Positions 17,220 through 26,897 are shown, numbered from the stretch's first letter. The stretch is DNA of 64,000 bases from Buttiauxella sp049686335 (GCF_049686335.1 NZ_JBAVHX010000004.1:682001-746000), one strand, 5' to 3'. Translations and numbers: made by a program. Notes: generated by a model not told the origin, from the letters alone.

Positions 17220-18089
17220 TTAATCCCTAATCCCTGATGCCGACAGCGTCACGACTTTTCTGGCATGATCAATAATCGGCCCATCCACCATTTTGCCATG
17301 CAGTGAAACGACGCCCAGACCGCGTGATTCCGCTTCTTTCGCTGCGGCAATCACCTCGAATGCGTGTTCAACTTCTTTACGCGTTGGCGCATAGGCCTGG
17401 TGGAGAAGTTCTATCTGACGCGGATTCACCAGCGATTTACCGTTGAAGCCCAACCCACGAGCCAGTTTCACCTCTTTCAGGAAGCCTTCTTCATTATTAA
17501 TATCCGACCACACCGCATCGTAGGCCGCGATGCCCGCCACTCTTGCCGCATGTAGCACCGCACAACGTGCGTAAAACAACTCAGTCCCATCCCCGCGACA
17601 CGTCCCCATATCCATCACGTAATCAAACGCGGCCAGGGCAATCGCCACCATTCGTGGGCTGGAAGTGGCAATTTCAACCGCGTTCACCACGCCCATCGCT
17701 GATTCGACCGCCGCCATGATTTTCGTGCTGCCCGCTTCGCGGCCACACACAAGCTCGATGCGTTCAATGTGTTTTTCCAGCTCCAGCACATCCTCTTTAC
17801 TGTCGGTTTTTGGCAGGCGAACAATATTGACTCCACCGCGAACCGCCGCTTCTAAATCGCTAAGTCCGAAGGGGGTATTCAGCGGATTAATGCGCACCAC
17901 TTTTTCCACATTCTGATAAAAGGGATGTTGCAGTGCGTGATAAACCAGTAAGCGGGCGGTATCTTTTTCCCTTAGCGCCACTGCATCTTCCAGGTCAAAC
18001 ATCACCGCATCGGCGCCATAAACAAAGGAGGTACTCAACATAGCGGCGTTAGCACCGGGGATAAAAAGCATGCTGCGACGGGGTTTCAT
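17220..18089 (-). CDS. citE: Citrate lyase beta subunit (citryl-ACP lyase) CitE
   Basis: A 289-residue TIM-barrel lyase of the HpcH/HpaI type that cleaves citryl-ACP to oxaloacetate and acetyl-ACP. Motifs: RRSMLFIPGANAAM at the N-terminus, GADAVMFDLEDAVA, VRINPLNTPFG, IVRLPKTDS, AAVESAMGVVNA with the Mg-binding glutamate, and FDYVMDMG. The open frame extends to 18164, but the family start and an ATGA overlap with citD place the ATG at 18087-18089. All expected residues are present. Confidence 0.95.
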   Translation of the reverse strand: MKPRRSMLFIPGANAAMLSTSFVYGADAVMFDLEDAVALREKDTARLLVYHALQHPFYQNVEKVVRINPLNTPFGLSDLEAAVRGGVNIVRLPKTDSKEDVLELEKHIERIELVCGREAGSTKIMAAVESAMGVVNAVEIATSSPRMVAIALAAFDYVMDMGTCRGDGTELFYARCAVLHAARVAGIAAYDAVWSDINNEEGFLKEVKLARGLGFNGKSLVNPRQIELLHQAYAPTRKEVEHAFEVIAAAKEAESRGLGVVSLHGKMVDGPIIDHARKVVTLSASGIRD

Positions 18090-18379
18090 AGCTGGCTCCA
18101 TTGAATTTGGGATTGTCCGGCTGCGCGCAATACTGCGGCCTGAATACGGGCGCGAAGCACACATTCCAGCGCCCCTTTGTCATCCACCACTACCCTTGCT
18201 CGAGTCACGCCCATACGGGTGAGGGTTTCCCGTGTCACCTGTTCAATGGCGGCACCAAATTGTTTTTTCACCAGACTTTCAATTTCAAGCTGAATACCTG
18301 ATTCATCAGATGGCCCAATTCTGATCATCGCATCACTGGATTCCAGCGTGCCAGCCAGCGCATCTTTTATGATTTCCAT
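18086..18379 (-). CDS. citD: Citrate lyase gamma subunit (acyl carrier protein) CitD
   Basis: A 97-residue acyl carrier that holds the 2'-(5''-phosphoribosyl)-3'-dephospho-CoA group. The attachment site is Ser14 in AGTLESSDAMI; other family pieces are VKKQFGAAIEQV and VVDDKGALECVLRARI. AAGGA lies before the ATG. It is the second gene of the citCDEFG operon and overlaps citE by 4 bases. Confidence 0.95.
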   Translation of the reverse strand: MEIIKDALAGTLESSDAMIRIGPSDESGIQLEIESLVKKQFGAAIEQVTRETLTRMGVTRARVVVDDKGALECVLRARIQAAVLRAAGQSQIQWSQL

Positions 18380-18408
18380 TAGTTCTATTCCTTAGTTTCA
18401 AAGTAGCG

Positions 18409-19440
18409 TCAGGCGGTTTGTTTGTTGCTTGCCGCCAAACGTGTCAGAAATGTGAGGGTTGCCGGAGGCACCAGAGGGGCAACGGCCTGCCAGTCGCCCG
18501 CCTGGTAAAGCTTGCGGACGCGCGAAGCGGAAACCGGAGCGCCGCGTAATTCCATACGTTCCAGTTCAACCACCTCGATTGCAGGCCAGGGCGCAGCTTC
18601 TGCGCTTAGCGAGATTTTCATGCGCTGGTTGTAGGCGTGGGTCAGCGGGCATAACGGTTCACTGCCGACAAAACGGTGGGTAATACCCAGTACAGGAGCA
18701 AGGTGCTGACGAAAAAGTTGCAGATCGATCTGGCTGTGGCAGTCGTCGACCACGCCCTTTTCTTTCAGGAAGTAACCGGGGAAAGTTGCCCGAGAAATCA
18801 GATAGGCTGAGCCGGGATGCAGCGTGACGTGCGGGATACCGGCAATGCCCTGTTCAATTAGCTTCCAGCGATCGTTATAGCTGAAACAGGAGGCATCCTC
18901 TTTCACTACAAACAGATGCAGCCAGTCACATTGGCGCGCCGCCTGCTCCACCAGCCAGCGGTGCCCGAGCGTAAAGGGATTGGCGTTCATCACGATGGCA
19001 CCCACCTTTTCCCCCGGCTGGCGATACATCGCTAACTGTCGACAGTAACGGCTCAGACGTTCACTGCTGTTTTCCATTAGAACCGCCTGATGGCCGGCGT
19101 GGGCGATAACTGAGAAGCCCGCTGCGGAAAACAGAACGGCATTTTCTGGTTTGGTGAATAAAAACAGCTCGCTGCGCCCAAGTTCATAAGCCAGAGTCAG
19201 CAGTTCGGTGAGTAATTTCAGACTCACCCCTTCCCCTTGCAGCTGCGGGTCAACGGCAATGCACTTCAGAACATTACCAGCCAGCGTTCCACAACCCACA
19301 AGGCGTCCGCATTGCTCGGCAATAACAAAGATTTCGCAATCACCGTCTGGGGTTAAACCTGCGGTTTGTAAGAAATCCAGGATGGCACTCATGCGCAGGG
19401 CATCGCGCTGCGGATAAACCCGTTTAAATGTCAGATTCAT
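18409..19440 (-). CDS. citC: Citrate (pro-3S)-lyase ligase CitC
   Basis: A 343-residue enzyme that acetylates the sulfhydryl form of the lyase prosthetic group using acetate and ATP, switching the lyase on. It has an N-terminal GNAT-like half (about 1-130; DPQLQGEGVSLKLLTELL) and a C-terminal nucleotidyltransferase half beginning VGAIVMNANPFTLGHRWLVE, with the HxGH-like TLGH. It is the first gene of the minus-strand lyase operon. The ribosome site is weak (GAGAA). Confidence 0.94.
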   Translation of the reverse strand: MNLTFKRVYPQRDALRMSAILDFLQTAGLTPDGDCEIFVIAEQCGRLVGCGTLAGNVLKCIAVDPQLQGEGVSLKLLTELLTLAYELGRSELFLFTKPENAVLFSAAGFSVIAHAGHQAVLMENSSERLSRYCRQLAMYRQPGEKVGAIVMNANPFTLGHRWLVEQAARQCDWLHLFVVKEDASCFSYNDRWKLIEQGIAGIPHVTLHPGSAYLISRATFPGYFLKEKGVVDDCHSQIDLQLFRQHLAPVLGITHRFVGSEPLCPLTHAYNQRMKISLSAEAAPWPAIEVVELERMELRGAPVSASRVRKLYQAGDWQAVAPLVPPATLTFLTRLAASNKQTA

Positions 19441-19700
19441 TATTTTTAGGTTCTCAGAAAATAATAACGGCTATTGCGCCACGGTTATGAAAAACGTTCT
19501 TCTATTCAGCTCACAATTTATTCAGCCTTTTTATTGGCTTTATAATTTTTATGTTGTTAATTATTTAAGCGCCATAAAAATAATTAAAGCCATTAAAAAT
19601 ACAATCGCAAAGTGAAGAGTGTCACATCAAGCCGCACCATCCTTTTATTAACATGCGATGGCCTTGAAACTATTTCATATACTTAATAACAGGATGTCTC
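19441..19700. promoter_or_regulatory. Shared citC-citS control region
   Basis: A 260-base gap between divergent citC and citS. It is AT-rich at 19540-19605, with repeated ttaattatt and taattaaagccattaaa stretches that suit the A/T-rich sites bound by the response regulator CitB in Klebsiella. A TCACA half-site at 19621-19625 could belong to a CRP site, but the other half is not clear. Promoters were not assigned. Confidence 0.6.
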
Positions 19701-21041
19701 ATGACAAACATAAGCCAACTCCCGGCCTCGGAAAAAAAGGTGGTTAGTGGATTGCTGAAGTTTAAAATCTTCGGCATGCCGTTACCGCTGTATGCGTTCA
19801 CGCTTATTACGCTGTTACTTTCACATTTCAATGATGCATTGCCGACTGATTTGGTCGGTGGCTTATCACTGATGTTTATCATTGGTGCTATTTTTGGAGA
19901 AATAGGTAAACGCTTACCGATATTCAATAAATATATCGGTGGTGCGCCGGTGATGATTTTTCTGGTTACCGCCTGGTTTGTTTATGCCGGAATATTCACG
20001 CAAAAAGAAATTGATGCCATCACTAATGTGATGGACAAGAGTAATTTCCTGAATTTATTTATTGCAGTATTGATTACCGGTGCGATTCTTTCAGTGAACA
20101 GAAAGTTACTGCTGAAATCTCTGCTTGGCTATATTCCAACCATTCTGTTAGGCATTCTCGGGGCATCCGTTTTTGGCATTGTCATCGGCTTGTGTTTTGG
20201 TATTCCCATTGACCGGATCATGATGCTTTATGTATTACCGATCATGGGCGGTGGCAATGGTGCCGGTGCCGTTCCGTTGTCAGAGATTTACCATTCTGTG
20301 ACTGGACGCTCGCGTGAAGAGTATTACTCTACCGCCATCGCGATTCTGACTATTGCCAATATCTTCGCCATCGTTATTGCCGCCGTTCTGGATATTATCG
20401 GCAAAAAATATCCTGTGCTCAGCGGTGAAGGTGAACTCGTCCGAAAAACTTCTTTTAAAGTGGAGGAGGATGAAAAAGCGGGTGAGATTACCCATCGCGA
20501 AACCGCTGTCGGTTTAGTGCTTTCCACCACCTGTTTCTTGCTGGCCTATGTGATTGCAAAAAAAATCCTGCCAAGTATTGGTGGCGTTGAGATCCACACC
20601 TTTGCATGGATGGTGCTGATTATCGCGGCACTGAATGCTTCGGGTCTTTGCCCTCCAGAAATTAAAGCCGGGGCCAAACGCCTGTCTGATTTCTTCTCCA
20701 AACAATTGCTCTGGGTGCTGATGGTCGGCGTCGGGGTTTGTTATACCGATTTACAGGAAATCATCGACGCGTTGACTCTGGTTAACGTCATCATCGCGGG
20801 CTTCATTGTTATTGGTGCGGTAATCGGTTCAGCGATTGGCGGTTGGTTGATGGGCTTCTACCCCATTGAATCCTCTATTACCGCTGGCCTGTGCATGGCT
20901 AACCGTGGCGGGTCAGGTGATCTGGAAGTCCTCTCTGCCTGTAACCGTATGAATCTTATCTCTTATGCGCAAATCTCCTCTCGTCTTGGCGGCGGTATTG
21001 TGCTGGTCATCGCCAGTATTGTGTTTGGCATGTTCATCTAA
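19701..21041 (+). CDS. citS: Na+/citrate symporter CitS (2-hydroxycarboxylate transporter family)
   Basis: A 446-residue transporter nearly collinear with Klebsiella pneumoniae CitS: LLKFKIFGMPLPLYAFTLIT at the N-terminus, RLPIFNKYIGGAPVMIF, the first re-entrant loop motif in LPIMGGGNGAGAVPLSEIYH, and the second in CMANRGGSGDLEVLSACNRM. About eleven membrane helices. It imports citrate with Na+ for anaerobic fermentation. It leads the plus-strand operon citS-oadGAB-citAB. A small hairpin separates it from oadG. Confidence 0.96.
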   Translation: MTNISQLPASEKKVVSGLLKFKIFGMPLPLYAFTLITLLLSHFNDALPTDLVGGLSLMFIIGAIFGEIGKRLPIFNKYIGGAPVMIFLVTAWFVYAGIFTQKEIDAITNVMDKSNFLNLFIAVLITGAILSVNRKLLLKSLLGYIPTILLGILGASVFGIVIGLCFGIPIDRIMMLYVLPIMGGGNGAGAVPLSEIYHSVTGRSREEYYSTAIAILTIANIFAIVIAAVLDIIGKKYPVLSGEGELVRKTSFKVEEDEKAGEITHRETAVGLVLSTTCFLLAYVIAKKILPSIGGVEIHTFAWMVLIIAALNASGLCPPEIKAGAKRLSDFFSKQLLWVLMVGVGVCYTDLQEIIDALTLVNVIIAGFIVIGAVIGSAIGGWLMGFYPIESSITAGLCMANRGGSGDLEVLSACNRMNLISYAQISSRLGGGIVLVIASIVFGMFI

Positions 21042-21051
21042 ATCATTGCGC

Positions 21052-21070
21052 GGTAGCCCCGTTTGCTACC
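21052..21070 (+). other. Small stem-loop between citS and oadG
   Basis: Arms GGTAGC (21052-21057) and GCTACC (21065-21070) enclose a 7-base loop in the 53-base gap after citS. No T run follows. It may set different mRNA levels for the transporter and the decarboxylase rather than end transcription. Confidence 0.35.
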
Positions 21071-21094
21071 TCGCCTCACTTTGAGGTGTAGTCC

Positions 21095-21361
21095 ATGACC
21101 GATGCCCAACTGTTGAGCGAAGGCTTTACGCTCATGTTTGCTGGAATGGGATTTGTTGTGCTGTTTTTACTGTTGCTTATTCTGGCTATCCGCCTGATGT
21201 CGACCGCCATTAATCACTTTTTCCCGGAACCTGTCGCAGCCCCTGGCACCCAGCGTACTGCGCCTGCCGTCGTGGATACCCGCGCCCATTTAATGCCGGT
21301 GATTGCCGCCGCTATTTATCATCATCGTCAAATTAACCCCGATTTACGGAGTCACTCATGA
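21095..21361 (+). CDS. oadG: Oxaloacetate decarboxylase gamma subunit OadG
   Basis: An 88-residue small membrane subunit that holds the Na+-pumping decarboxylase together and binds Zn2+ to help decarboxylation. It has one membrane helix (about 10-35; TLMFAGMGFVVLFLLLLILA), a proline/alanine-rich middle and the C-terminal VIAAAIYHHRQINPDLRS, where the histidines bind metal. GAGG precedes the ATG. It ends in an ATGA overlap with oadA. Confidence 0.94.
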   Translation: MTDAQLLSEGFTLMFAGMGFVVLFLLLLILAIRLMSTAINHFFPEPVAAPGTQRTAPAVVDTRAHLMPVIAAAIYHHRQINPDLRSHS

Positions 21362-23136
21362 CCGTTGCTATTACCGATGTCGTCCTTCGCGATGCTCACC
21401 AGTCCCTGTTCGCAACCCGTCTGCGTCTTGACGATATGCTGCCCATTGCCTCCGCTCTCGATGAGATGGGTTATTGGTCGCTTGAATGTTGGGGCGGCGC
21501 AACATTTGACTCCTGTATTCGTTTTCTCGGAGAAGACCCCTGGTTGCGTTTACGAGAGTTGAAAAAAGCGATACCGAAAACGCCGCTGCAAATGTTGCTG
21601 CGTGGGCAGAATCTACTGGGTTATCGCCATTATGCTGATGACGTTGTGGAACGCTTTGTCGAACGAGCCGTGAAAAACGGCATGGATGTGTTTCGCGTAT
21701 TTGATGCGATGAACGATCCGCGCAATATGCGTGCTGCCCTGCAGGCAGTGCGCAGTCACGGTGCGCACGCCCAGGGGACGCTTTCCTATACCACAAGCCC
21801 GGTGCATACCTTACAAACCTGGCTTGATCTGACAGAACAACTGCTGGAAACCGGCGTTGATTCTATTGTTATTAAAGATATGTCCGGCATCCTCACGCCT
21901 GCTGCGGCCCATGAGCTGGTACGGGAAATTAAAAGTCGCTACGACGTGCGCCTGCATCTGCATTGCCATGCGACGACCGGCATGGCAGAAATGACGCTGT
22001 TGAAGGCGATTGAAGCAGGCATTGATGGTGTAGATACCGCGATTTCTTCGATGAGTGCGACCTATGGTCATCCGGCCACCGAAGCGATGGCGGCGGCCCT
22101 CGCAGGCACCTCCAACGACACGGGTTTAAATATCGAAAAACTGGAGAAGATCGCCGCCTATTTCCGCGATGTTCGCAAGAAGTACCACGCTTTTGAAGGG
22201 CAACTGAAAGGCTACGATAGCCGGATTCTGGTCGCACAGGTACCCGGAGGGATGCTCACCAATCTGGAAAGCCAACTCAAACAGCAAAATGCGACGGATA
22301 AACTCGATGCGGTACTGCTGGAGATCCCGCGAGTGCGTGAAGATCTCGGCTTTATTCCGTTGGTGACACCGACTTCGCAAATCGTCGGGACTCAGGCGGT
22401 ACTGAATGTTCTCAGTGGCGAGCGATACAAAACTATTGCCAAAGAAACGGCCGGGATCCTGAAAGGAGAATATGGCCGTACGCCCGCGCCGGTTGAGGCA
22501 AAACTTCAGGCGCGGGTGCTGGAAAATAATCCCCCCGTCACCTGTCGCCCGGCGGATTTGCTTCCCCCTGAACTGTCGCAACTGGAAACGGATGTGAAAC
22601 GCCAGGCCGCAGAGAAAGGTATTCAGCTGGCAGCTAACGCCATTGATGACGTGCTGACAGTGGCACTGTTCCCACAAATTGGTATGAAGTTTCTTGAGAA
22701 TCGCGGTAATCCGGCAACGTTCGAACCGGTACCGCAACAGGAGCAGGCGAAAACGCCATCGGCACCTGTAAATCCTTCTCAACCGGTTTCGGGGCCCAGT
22801 GTTTATACCCTCGAAGTGGAAGGTAAAGCCTTTGTGGTGAAGGTCAGCGAAGGGGGGGATTTAACTCAGGTTGTTCCGCTTAACGCCCCTGCTACACCTG
22901 CTACATCCCCAGCTGTGACAACCGGTACGCCTGTCTGCGCCCCACTTTCTGGCACTATCTGGAAGGTCGTCGTCACGGAAGGCCAGCACGTGGCCGAAGG
23001 AGAAGTGTTACTGATCCTCGAAGCCATGAAGATGGAAACTGAAATCCGCGCAGCCCAGGCCGGCGTGGTGCGCGGAATTACAGTGAAATCTGGCGATGCG
23101 GTGGCGGTAGGCGATTCCCTGCTGACACTGGCATAA
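21358..23136 (+). CDS. oadA: Oxaloacetate decarboxylase alpha subunit OadA
   Basis: A 592-residue carboxyltransferase with a biotin carrier tail. The N-terminal TIM barrel has ITDVVLRDAHQSLFATRL and ECWGGATFDSCIRFL, and metal-binding HCHAT near 200. A proline/alanine-rich linker (about 460-525) leads to the biotinyl domain, with EAMKMETEI as the biotin lysine site. It moves the carboxyl of oxaloacetate to biotin, then to OadB. Its product pyruvate feeds fermentation. Confidence 0.96.
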   Translation: MTVAITDVVLRDAHQSLFATRLRLDDMLPIASALDEMGYWSLECWGGATFDSCIRFLGEDPWLRLRELKKAIPKTPLQMLLRGQNLLGYRHYADDVVERFVERAVKNGMDVFRVFDAMNDPRNMRAALQAVRSHGAHAQGTLSYTTSPVHTLQTWLDLTEQLLETGVDSIVIKDMSGILTPAAAHELVREIKSRYDVRLHLHCHATTGMAEMTLLKAIEAGIDGVDTAISSMSATYGHPATEAMAAALAGTSNDTGLNIEKLEKIAAYFRDVRKKYHAFEGQLKGYDSRILVAQVPGGMLTNLESQLKQQNATDKLDAVLLEIPRVREDLGFIPLVTPTSQIVGTQAVLNVLSGERYKTIAKETAGILKGEYGRTPAPVEAKLQARVLENNPPVTCRPADLLPPELSQLETDVKRQAAEKGIQLAANAIDDVLTVALFPQIGMKFLENRGNPATFEPVPQQEQAKTPSAPVNPSQPVSGPSVYTLEVEGKAFVVKVSEGGDLTQVVPLNAPATPATSPAVTTGTPVCAPLSGTIWKVVVTEGQHVAEGEVLLILEAMKMETEIRAAQAGVVRGITVKSGDAVAVGDSLLTLA

Positions 23137-23146
23137 CGGGGGCGGC

Positions 23147-24448
23147 ATGGAAAGTTTGAATACGCTGATACAAGGGTTGGGCTTTATGCATTTACAGGCA
23201 GGCCAGGGAGTCATGCTGCTGGTCAGTCTGGTATTGCTTTGGCTGGCAATCGCCAGGAAATTCGAGCCATTATTACTCTTACCAATAGGTTTTGGTGGCC
23301 TGCTGGCGAACATTCCTGAAGCCGGACTGGCGTTAACCGCGCTTGAAAACCTGCTGGCTCACCACGACGCCATCGCTCTTGGAGTGATTGCTGAAAAGTT
23401 GAATTGCGCCGTGGATGTTCACGTGATCAAAGAAGCGTTAGCGCTGGCATTGCCATCCGTGCAAAACCAGATGGAAACCCTGGCGACGGATCTGGGCTAC
23501 AGCACGGGTGTGCTGGCCATATTCTATAAAGTGGCCATCGATTCTGGTGTTGCACCACTGGTTATCTTTATGGGTGTCGGTGCCATGACGGACTTCGGCC
23601 CGTTACTGGCTAACCCGCGTACTTTGTTGCTGGGGGCGGCGGCACAATTCGGTATTTTCGCCACGGTACTTGGTGCGTTAGGGCTGAACTATTTTGGCTT
23701 TATTCACTTCACCCTGCCCCAGGCCGCATCGATTGGCATTATCGGTGGCGCTGATGGGCCAACAGCGATTTATCTCTCCAGCAAACTGGCACCGGAACTA
23801 CTCGGCGCCATTGCGGTAGCCGCCTACTCGTATATGGCGTTGGTGCCACTGATCCAGCCGCCAATCATGAAAGCGTTGACCACCGAATCCGAACGCAAAA
23901 TTCGCATGGTGCAATTGCGCAACGTCAGTAAGCGGGAAAAAATCCTCTTCCCAGCGGTACTTCTGCTTCTGGTGGCATTGCTGCTTCCGGATGCGGCCCC
24001 GCTGTTGGGCATGTTCTGCTTTGGCAATCTAATGCGTGAAAGTGGTGTGGTCGAACGCCTGAGTGATACGGTGCAAAATGGGCTAATTAATATCGTAACC
24101 ATTTTCCTCGGCTTGTCCGTGGGGGCAAAACTGGTCGCCGATAAGTTCCTGCAACCGCAGACCCTGGGGATTTTACTGCTCGGTATGATCGCCTTTGGTA
24201 TCGGCACGGCAACCGGTGTGCTGATGGCAAAGTTACTGAATAAATTTGGCAACAACCCGATCAATCCGCTTATCGGTTCCGCAGGGGTTTCGGCAGTCCC
24301 GATGGCAGCGCGTGTTTCCAATAAAATCGGCCTCGAAGCAGATCCACAAAACTTCCTGCTGATGCACGCCATGGGCCCCAACGTCGCAGGGGTCATTGGT
24401 TCGGCGATTGCCGCCGGCGTCATGCTCAAATACGTGCTCGGAATGTAG
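23147..24448 (+). CDS. oadB: Oxaloacetate decarboxylase beta subunit OadB, Na+ pump
   Basis: A 433-residue integral membrane subunit that decarboxylates carboxybiotin and drives out Na+. Key regions: ALLLPIGFGGLLANIPE-like start (LLPIGFGGLLANIPE), FMGVGAMTDFGPLLANPR, GIIGGADGPTAIYLSSKLAP with the essential aspartate, and the C-terminal LLMHAMGPNVAGVIGSAIAA. About nine helices. It begins 10 bases after oadA. Confidence 0.96.
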   Translation: MESLNTLIQGLGFMHLQAGQGVMLLVSLVLLWLAIARKFEPLLLLPIGFGGLLANIPEAGLALTALENLLAHHDAIALGVIAEKLNCAVDVHVIKEALALALPSVQNQMETLATDLGYSTGVLAIFYKVAIDSGVAPLVIFMGVGAMTDFGPLLANPRTLLLGAAAQFGIFATVLGALGLNYFGFIHFTLPQAASIGIIGGADGPTAIYLSSKLAPELLGAIAVAAYSYMALVPLIQPPIMKALTTESERKIRMVQLRNVSKREKILFPAVLLLLVALLLPDAAPLLGMFCFGNLMRESGVVERLSDTVQNGLINIVTIFLGLSVGAKLVADKFLQPQTLGILLLGMIAFGIGTATGVLMAKLLNKFGNNPINPLIGSAGVSAVPMAARVSNKIGLEADPQNFLLMHAMGPNVAGVIGSAIAAGVMLKYVLGM

Positions 24449-24455
24449 CCATATA

Positions 24456-24475
24456 ATGCGGAGTCCGCTCCGCAT
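24456..24475 (+). terminator. Stem-loop between oadB and citA
   Basis: Perfect arms ATGCGGAG (24456-24463) and CTCCGCAT (24468-24475) with a four-base loop follow the oadB stop. The T run is short (TTGT), so it probably acts as a partial terminator, lowering citAB relative to citS-oadGAB. Confidence 0.45.
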
Positions 24476-24574
24476 TTGTCCAAAATAATATAAAAGAAAA
24501 AACTGAAAATCAGAGCCGTAGCAATCTATAAAACTCTTAAACAACGGAAAATATTTTTTATTTACTTATCCTAT

Positions 24575-26224
24575 ATGTCAATTAGCCAAGTCACTCACTG
24601 GTTCGCCAGACGCTCATTTCAGAATCGCATTTTCTTGCTGATTCTTTTCACTTCTACGGTGGTGATGCTGGCCATTTATTGGTACCTGACCAGTATCAGT
24701 AGAGAGCGTTTGCATTACCAGGTTGGACAACGTGCGCTAATTCAGGCGATGCAGATATCTGCCATGCCGGAACTGGTTGAAGCGGTGCAAGCGGCAGATA
24801 TTAAACGAATCAAAGTGTTAATTGATCCTATGCGATCGTTCTCGGACGCCGTTTATATTACCGTCGGTGATTCTCAAGGCCGCCGGCTTTATCACGTAAA
24901 TTCAAGCGAGATTGGAAAATTTATGGAGGGGGGTGACAGCCAGGAGGCCCTTTCTCAGGCCAAAAGCTATATCTCAGTGCGTAAAGGTTCACTCGGTTCT
25001 TCTTTACGGGGTAAATCGCCGATTCAAGACAGCACCGGGAAAGTTATCGGTATTGTCTCCGTGGGTTATACCCTTGAGCAGTTAAATAACTGGCTCAATT
25101 TGCAACTCAGCTCTGTGATACCACCGATGGTTATCATGCTGTTTTTATTATTGCTTTGCGCCAGAATTTTTTCTCTACATATTAAAAAGCAAATGCTCAA
25201 TATGGAGCCACAACAGCTAGCTCAATTAGTTATCCAGCAAAGTGTCTTGTTTGAATCAGTATTTGAAGGGTTGATTGCCATTAATTCAGATTATCGCATT
25301 ACGGCCATTAACCAGACCGCACGGCGGATGCTGAACCTCGTTCAGCCGGAACAGAATCTGATCGGCAAAATTATTAGCCAGGTAGTGTCACCCGATAACT
25401 TTTTTTATCATCAGCCAGAGAAAAATAAGAAAGATGAGATCGTCGTTTTTAAGGATATTAAAGTCATTGCCAGCCGCATGGCGGTTATTTTGCATGGTGT
25501 GCCTCGTGGTTGGGTGATTAGTTTTCGCAGCAAAGACGATATTAATACTCTTAGCCTGCAACTTAGCCAGATCCAGCAATATGCGGATAACTTGCGTGCC
25601 GTACAACATGAACATCGTAATCTCATTTCAACTATCGCCGGACTGCTTTTTTTGAAGCGTTATGACAACGCGCTCGAACTGATTCAATTGCAGTCGGAAA
25701 GCCACCAAAAAGTTGTCGATTTCATTGCTACTAATTTTAAAAATAATCACCTTGCCGGTTTATTGATCGGCAAATATTACCGTGCCAAGGAATTGGGGCT
25801 GGAACTGGTGTTTGATCCCGGTTGTTACGTAGAAACGCTGCCAGAAACGTTAACCCAAAATGAATGGATTTCTATTGTCGGCAATTTGTTGGATAACGCC
25901 TACAACGCCACCATTCGTCAGCCGGGAGGCTCAACTCGCATTGAGTGTCTGATCAACAGTGAAGGCGCGGAAGTGATCATTGAAGTTGCCGATCAGGGTT
26001 GCGGAATTGATGAAAGCATCCGCGATTGCATTTTTGATCGCGGAATTTCCAGCAGCAAAAGCGCTGAGCATGGCATCGGATTATGGCTGGTGAGAAGTTA
26101 TGTCCAACAGGCGGGAGGCTCCATCGTCGTTGAAAACAACATTCCATCCGGCACCATTTTTACCCTGTACATTCCACAAACAAGAGAAGAACATCATGGA
26201 CTGTATCACTACACTGGTCGTTGA
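24575..26224 (+). CDS. citA: Citrate sensor histidine kinase CitA
   Basis: A 549-residue membrane kinase of the CitA/DcuS group. Order: helix 1 (about 18-38), periplasmic PAS citrate-binding domain (about 45-180; RRLYHVNSSEIGKFMEGGDS, then KGSLGSSLRGKSPIQD), helix 2 (about 184-205), cytoplasmic PAS (about 225-325), phosphorylation helix with HEHRN near 349, and ATPase domain with N box NLLDNAYNA and G box GIGLWLVRSYVQQAGG. It responds to citrate and phosphorylates CitB. No good Shine-Dalgarno sequence precedes the ATG. The 3' end overlaps citB by 29 bases. Confidence 0.94.
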   Translation: MSISQVTHWFARRSFQNRIFLLILFTSTVVMLAIYWYLTSISRERLHYQVGQRALIQAMQISAMPELVEAVQAADIKRIKVLIDPMRSFSDAVYITVGDSQGRRLYHVNSSEIGKFMEGGDSQEALSQAKSYISVRKGSLGSSLRGKSPIQDSTGKVIGIVSVGYTLEQLNNWLNLQLSSVIPPMVIMLFLLLLCARIFSLHIKKQMLNMEPQQLAQLVIQQSVLFESVFEGLIAINSDYRITAINQTARRMLNLVQPEQNLIGKIISQVVSPDNFFYHQPEKNKKDEIVVFKDIKVIASRMAVILHGVPRGWVISFRSKDDINTLSLQLSQIQQYADNLRAVQHEHRNLISTIAGLLFLKRYDNALELIQLQSESHQKVVDFIATNFKNNHLAGLLIGKYYRAKELGLELVFDPGCYVETLPETLTQNEWISIVGNLLDNAYNATIRQPGGSTRIECLINSEGAEVIIEVADQGCGIDESIRDCIFDRGISSSKSAEHGIGLWLVRSYVQQAGGSIVVENNIPSGTIFTLYIPQTREEHHGLYHYTGR

Positions 26225-26879
26225 AGACGAACCCCTGCTCGCTGAGATTCTGGTCGATACCATCAGGCTCTTCCCCCAATTCAATGTGATTGGCGTGGCG
26301 GATAAACTAGAAACAGCCAAAAAATATATTCGCCTTTATCAGCCTGAATTAATTCTGCTGGATAATTTTTTGCCCGATGGCAAAGGTATCGAATTAATAA
26401 AGCACGCGGTCAGTATCAATTATTCTGGGCGAATTATTTTTATTACCGCCGATAATCATATGGACACCATCAGCGAAGCCATCCGACTCGGCGTGTTCGA
26501 CTATCTCATTAAGCCGGTGCATTACCAACGCCTGCAACATACCCTGGAACGTTTCTCCCGCTATCGCAGTTCGTTGCGTTCCAATGAGCAAGCCAACCAA
26601 ATGCATGTTGATGCCCTTTTTAATATTCAGGCCAAAGAGCTACTGGTGCCAGCGGCCTCTACCCTGCGGGGAATTGACGAGTCGACATTAAGCCGCGTGC
26701 GGCAGTTATTTAACGAGCGGCATATCGTCCATACCGCCGATTCCCTCTCTCACCTGTTTGGTTGCAGTAAAACCACCGCCAGGCGCTATCTGGAACAAGG
26801 GGTGAAGGACGATTTCCTGGAAGCCGAAATCAATTATGGCAAAGTGGGCCGGCCGGAGCGCATTTACCACGGAAAATAG
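26196..26879 (+). CDS. citB: Citrate response regulator CitB
   Basis: A 227-residue response regulator: receiver (about 5-120; VVEDEPLLAE, phosphoacceptor D in LILLDNFLPDGKG, switch T in IIFITAD, K in LIKPVHYQRL) and a C-terminal winged HTH of the DcuR/CitB type (SHLFGCSKTTARRYLEQ). The frame is open from 26100, but the family start and AAGAGAAG put the ATG at 26196. It should activate citC and citS from the shared control region. It is the last gene of the block; a relic of the PTS transporter begins 18 bases beyond. Confidence 0.94.
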   Translation: MDCITTLVVEDEPLLAEILVDTIRLFPQFNVIGVADKLETAKKYIRLYQPELILLDNFLPDGKGIELIKHAVSINYSGRIIFITADNHMDTISEAIRLGVFDYLIKPVHYQRLQHTLERFSRYRSSLRSNEQANQMHVDALFNIQAKELLVPAASTLRGIDESTLSRVRQLFNERHIVHTADSLSHLFGCSKTTARRYLEQGVKDDFLEAEINYGKVGRPERIYHGK

Positions 26880-26897
26880 TCTGGCTTATCTCTGCCA

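Noticed and set aside
22126..22782. A 218-codon open frame antisense to oadA.
   Set aside because: Opposite a firmly identified gene; no domain and no start signal.
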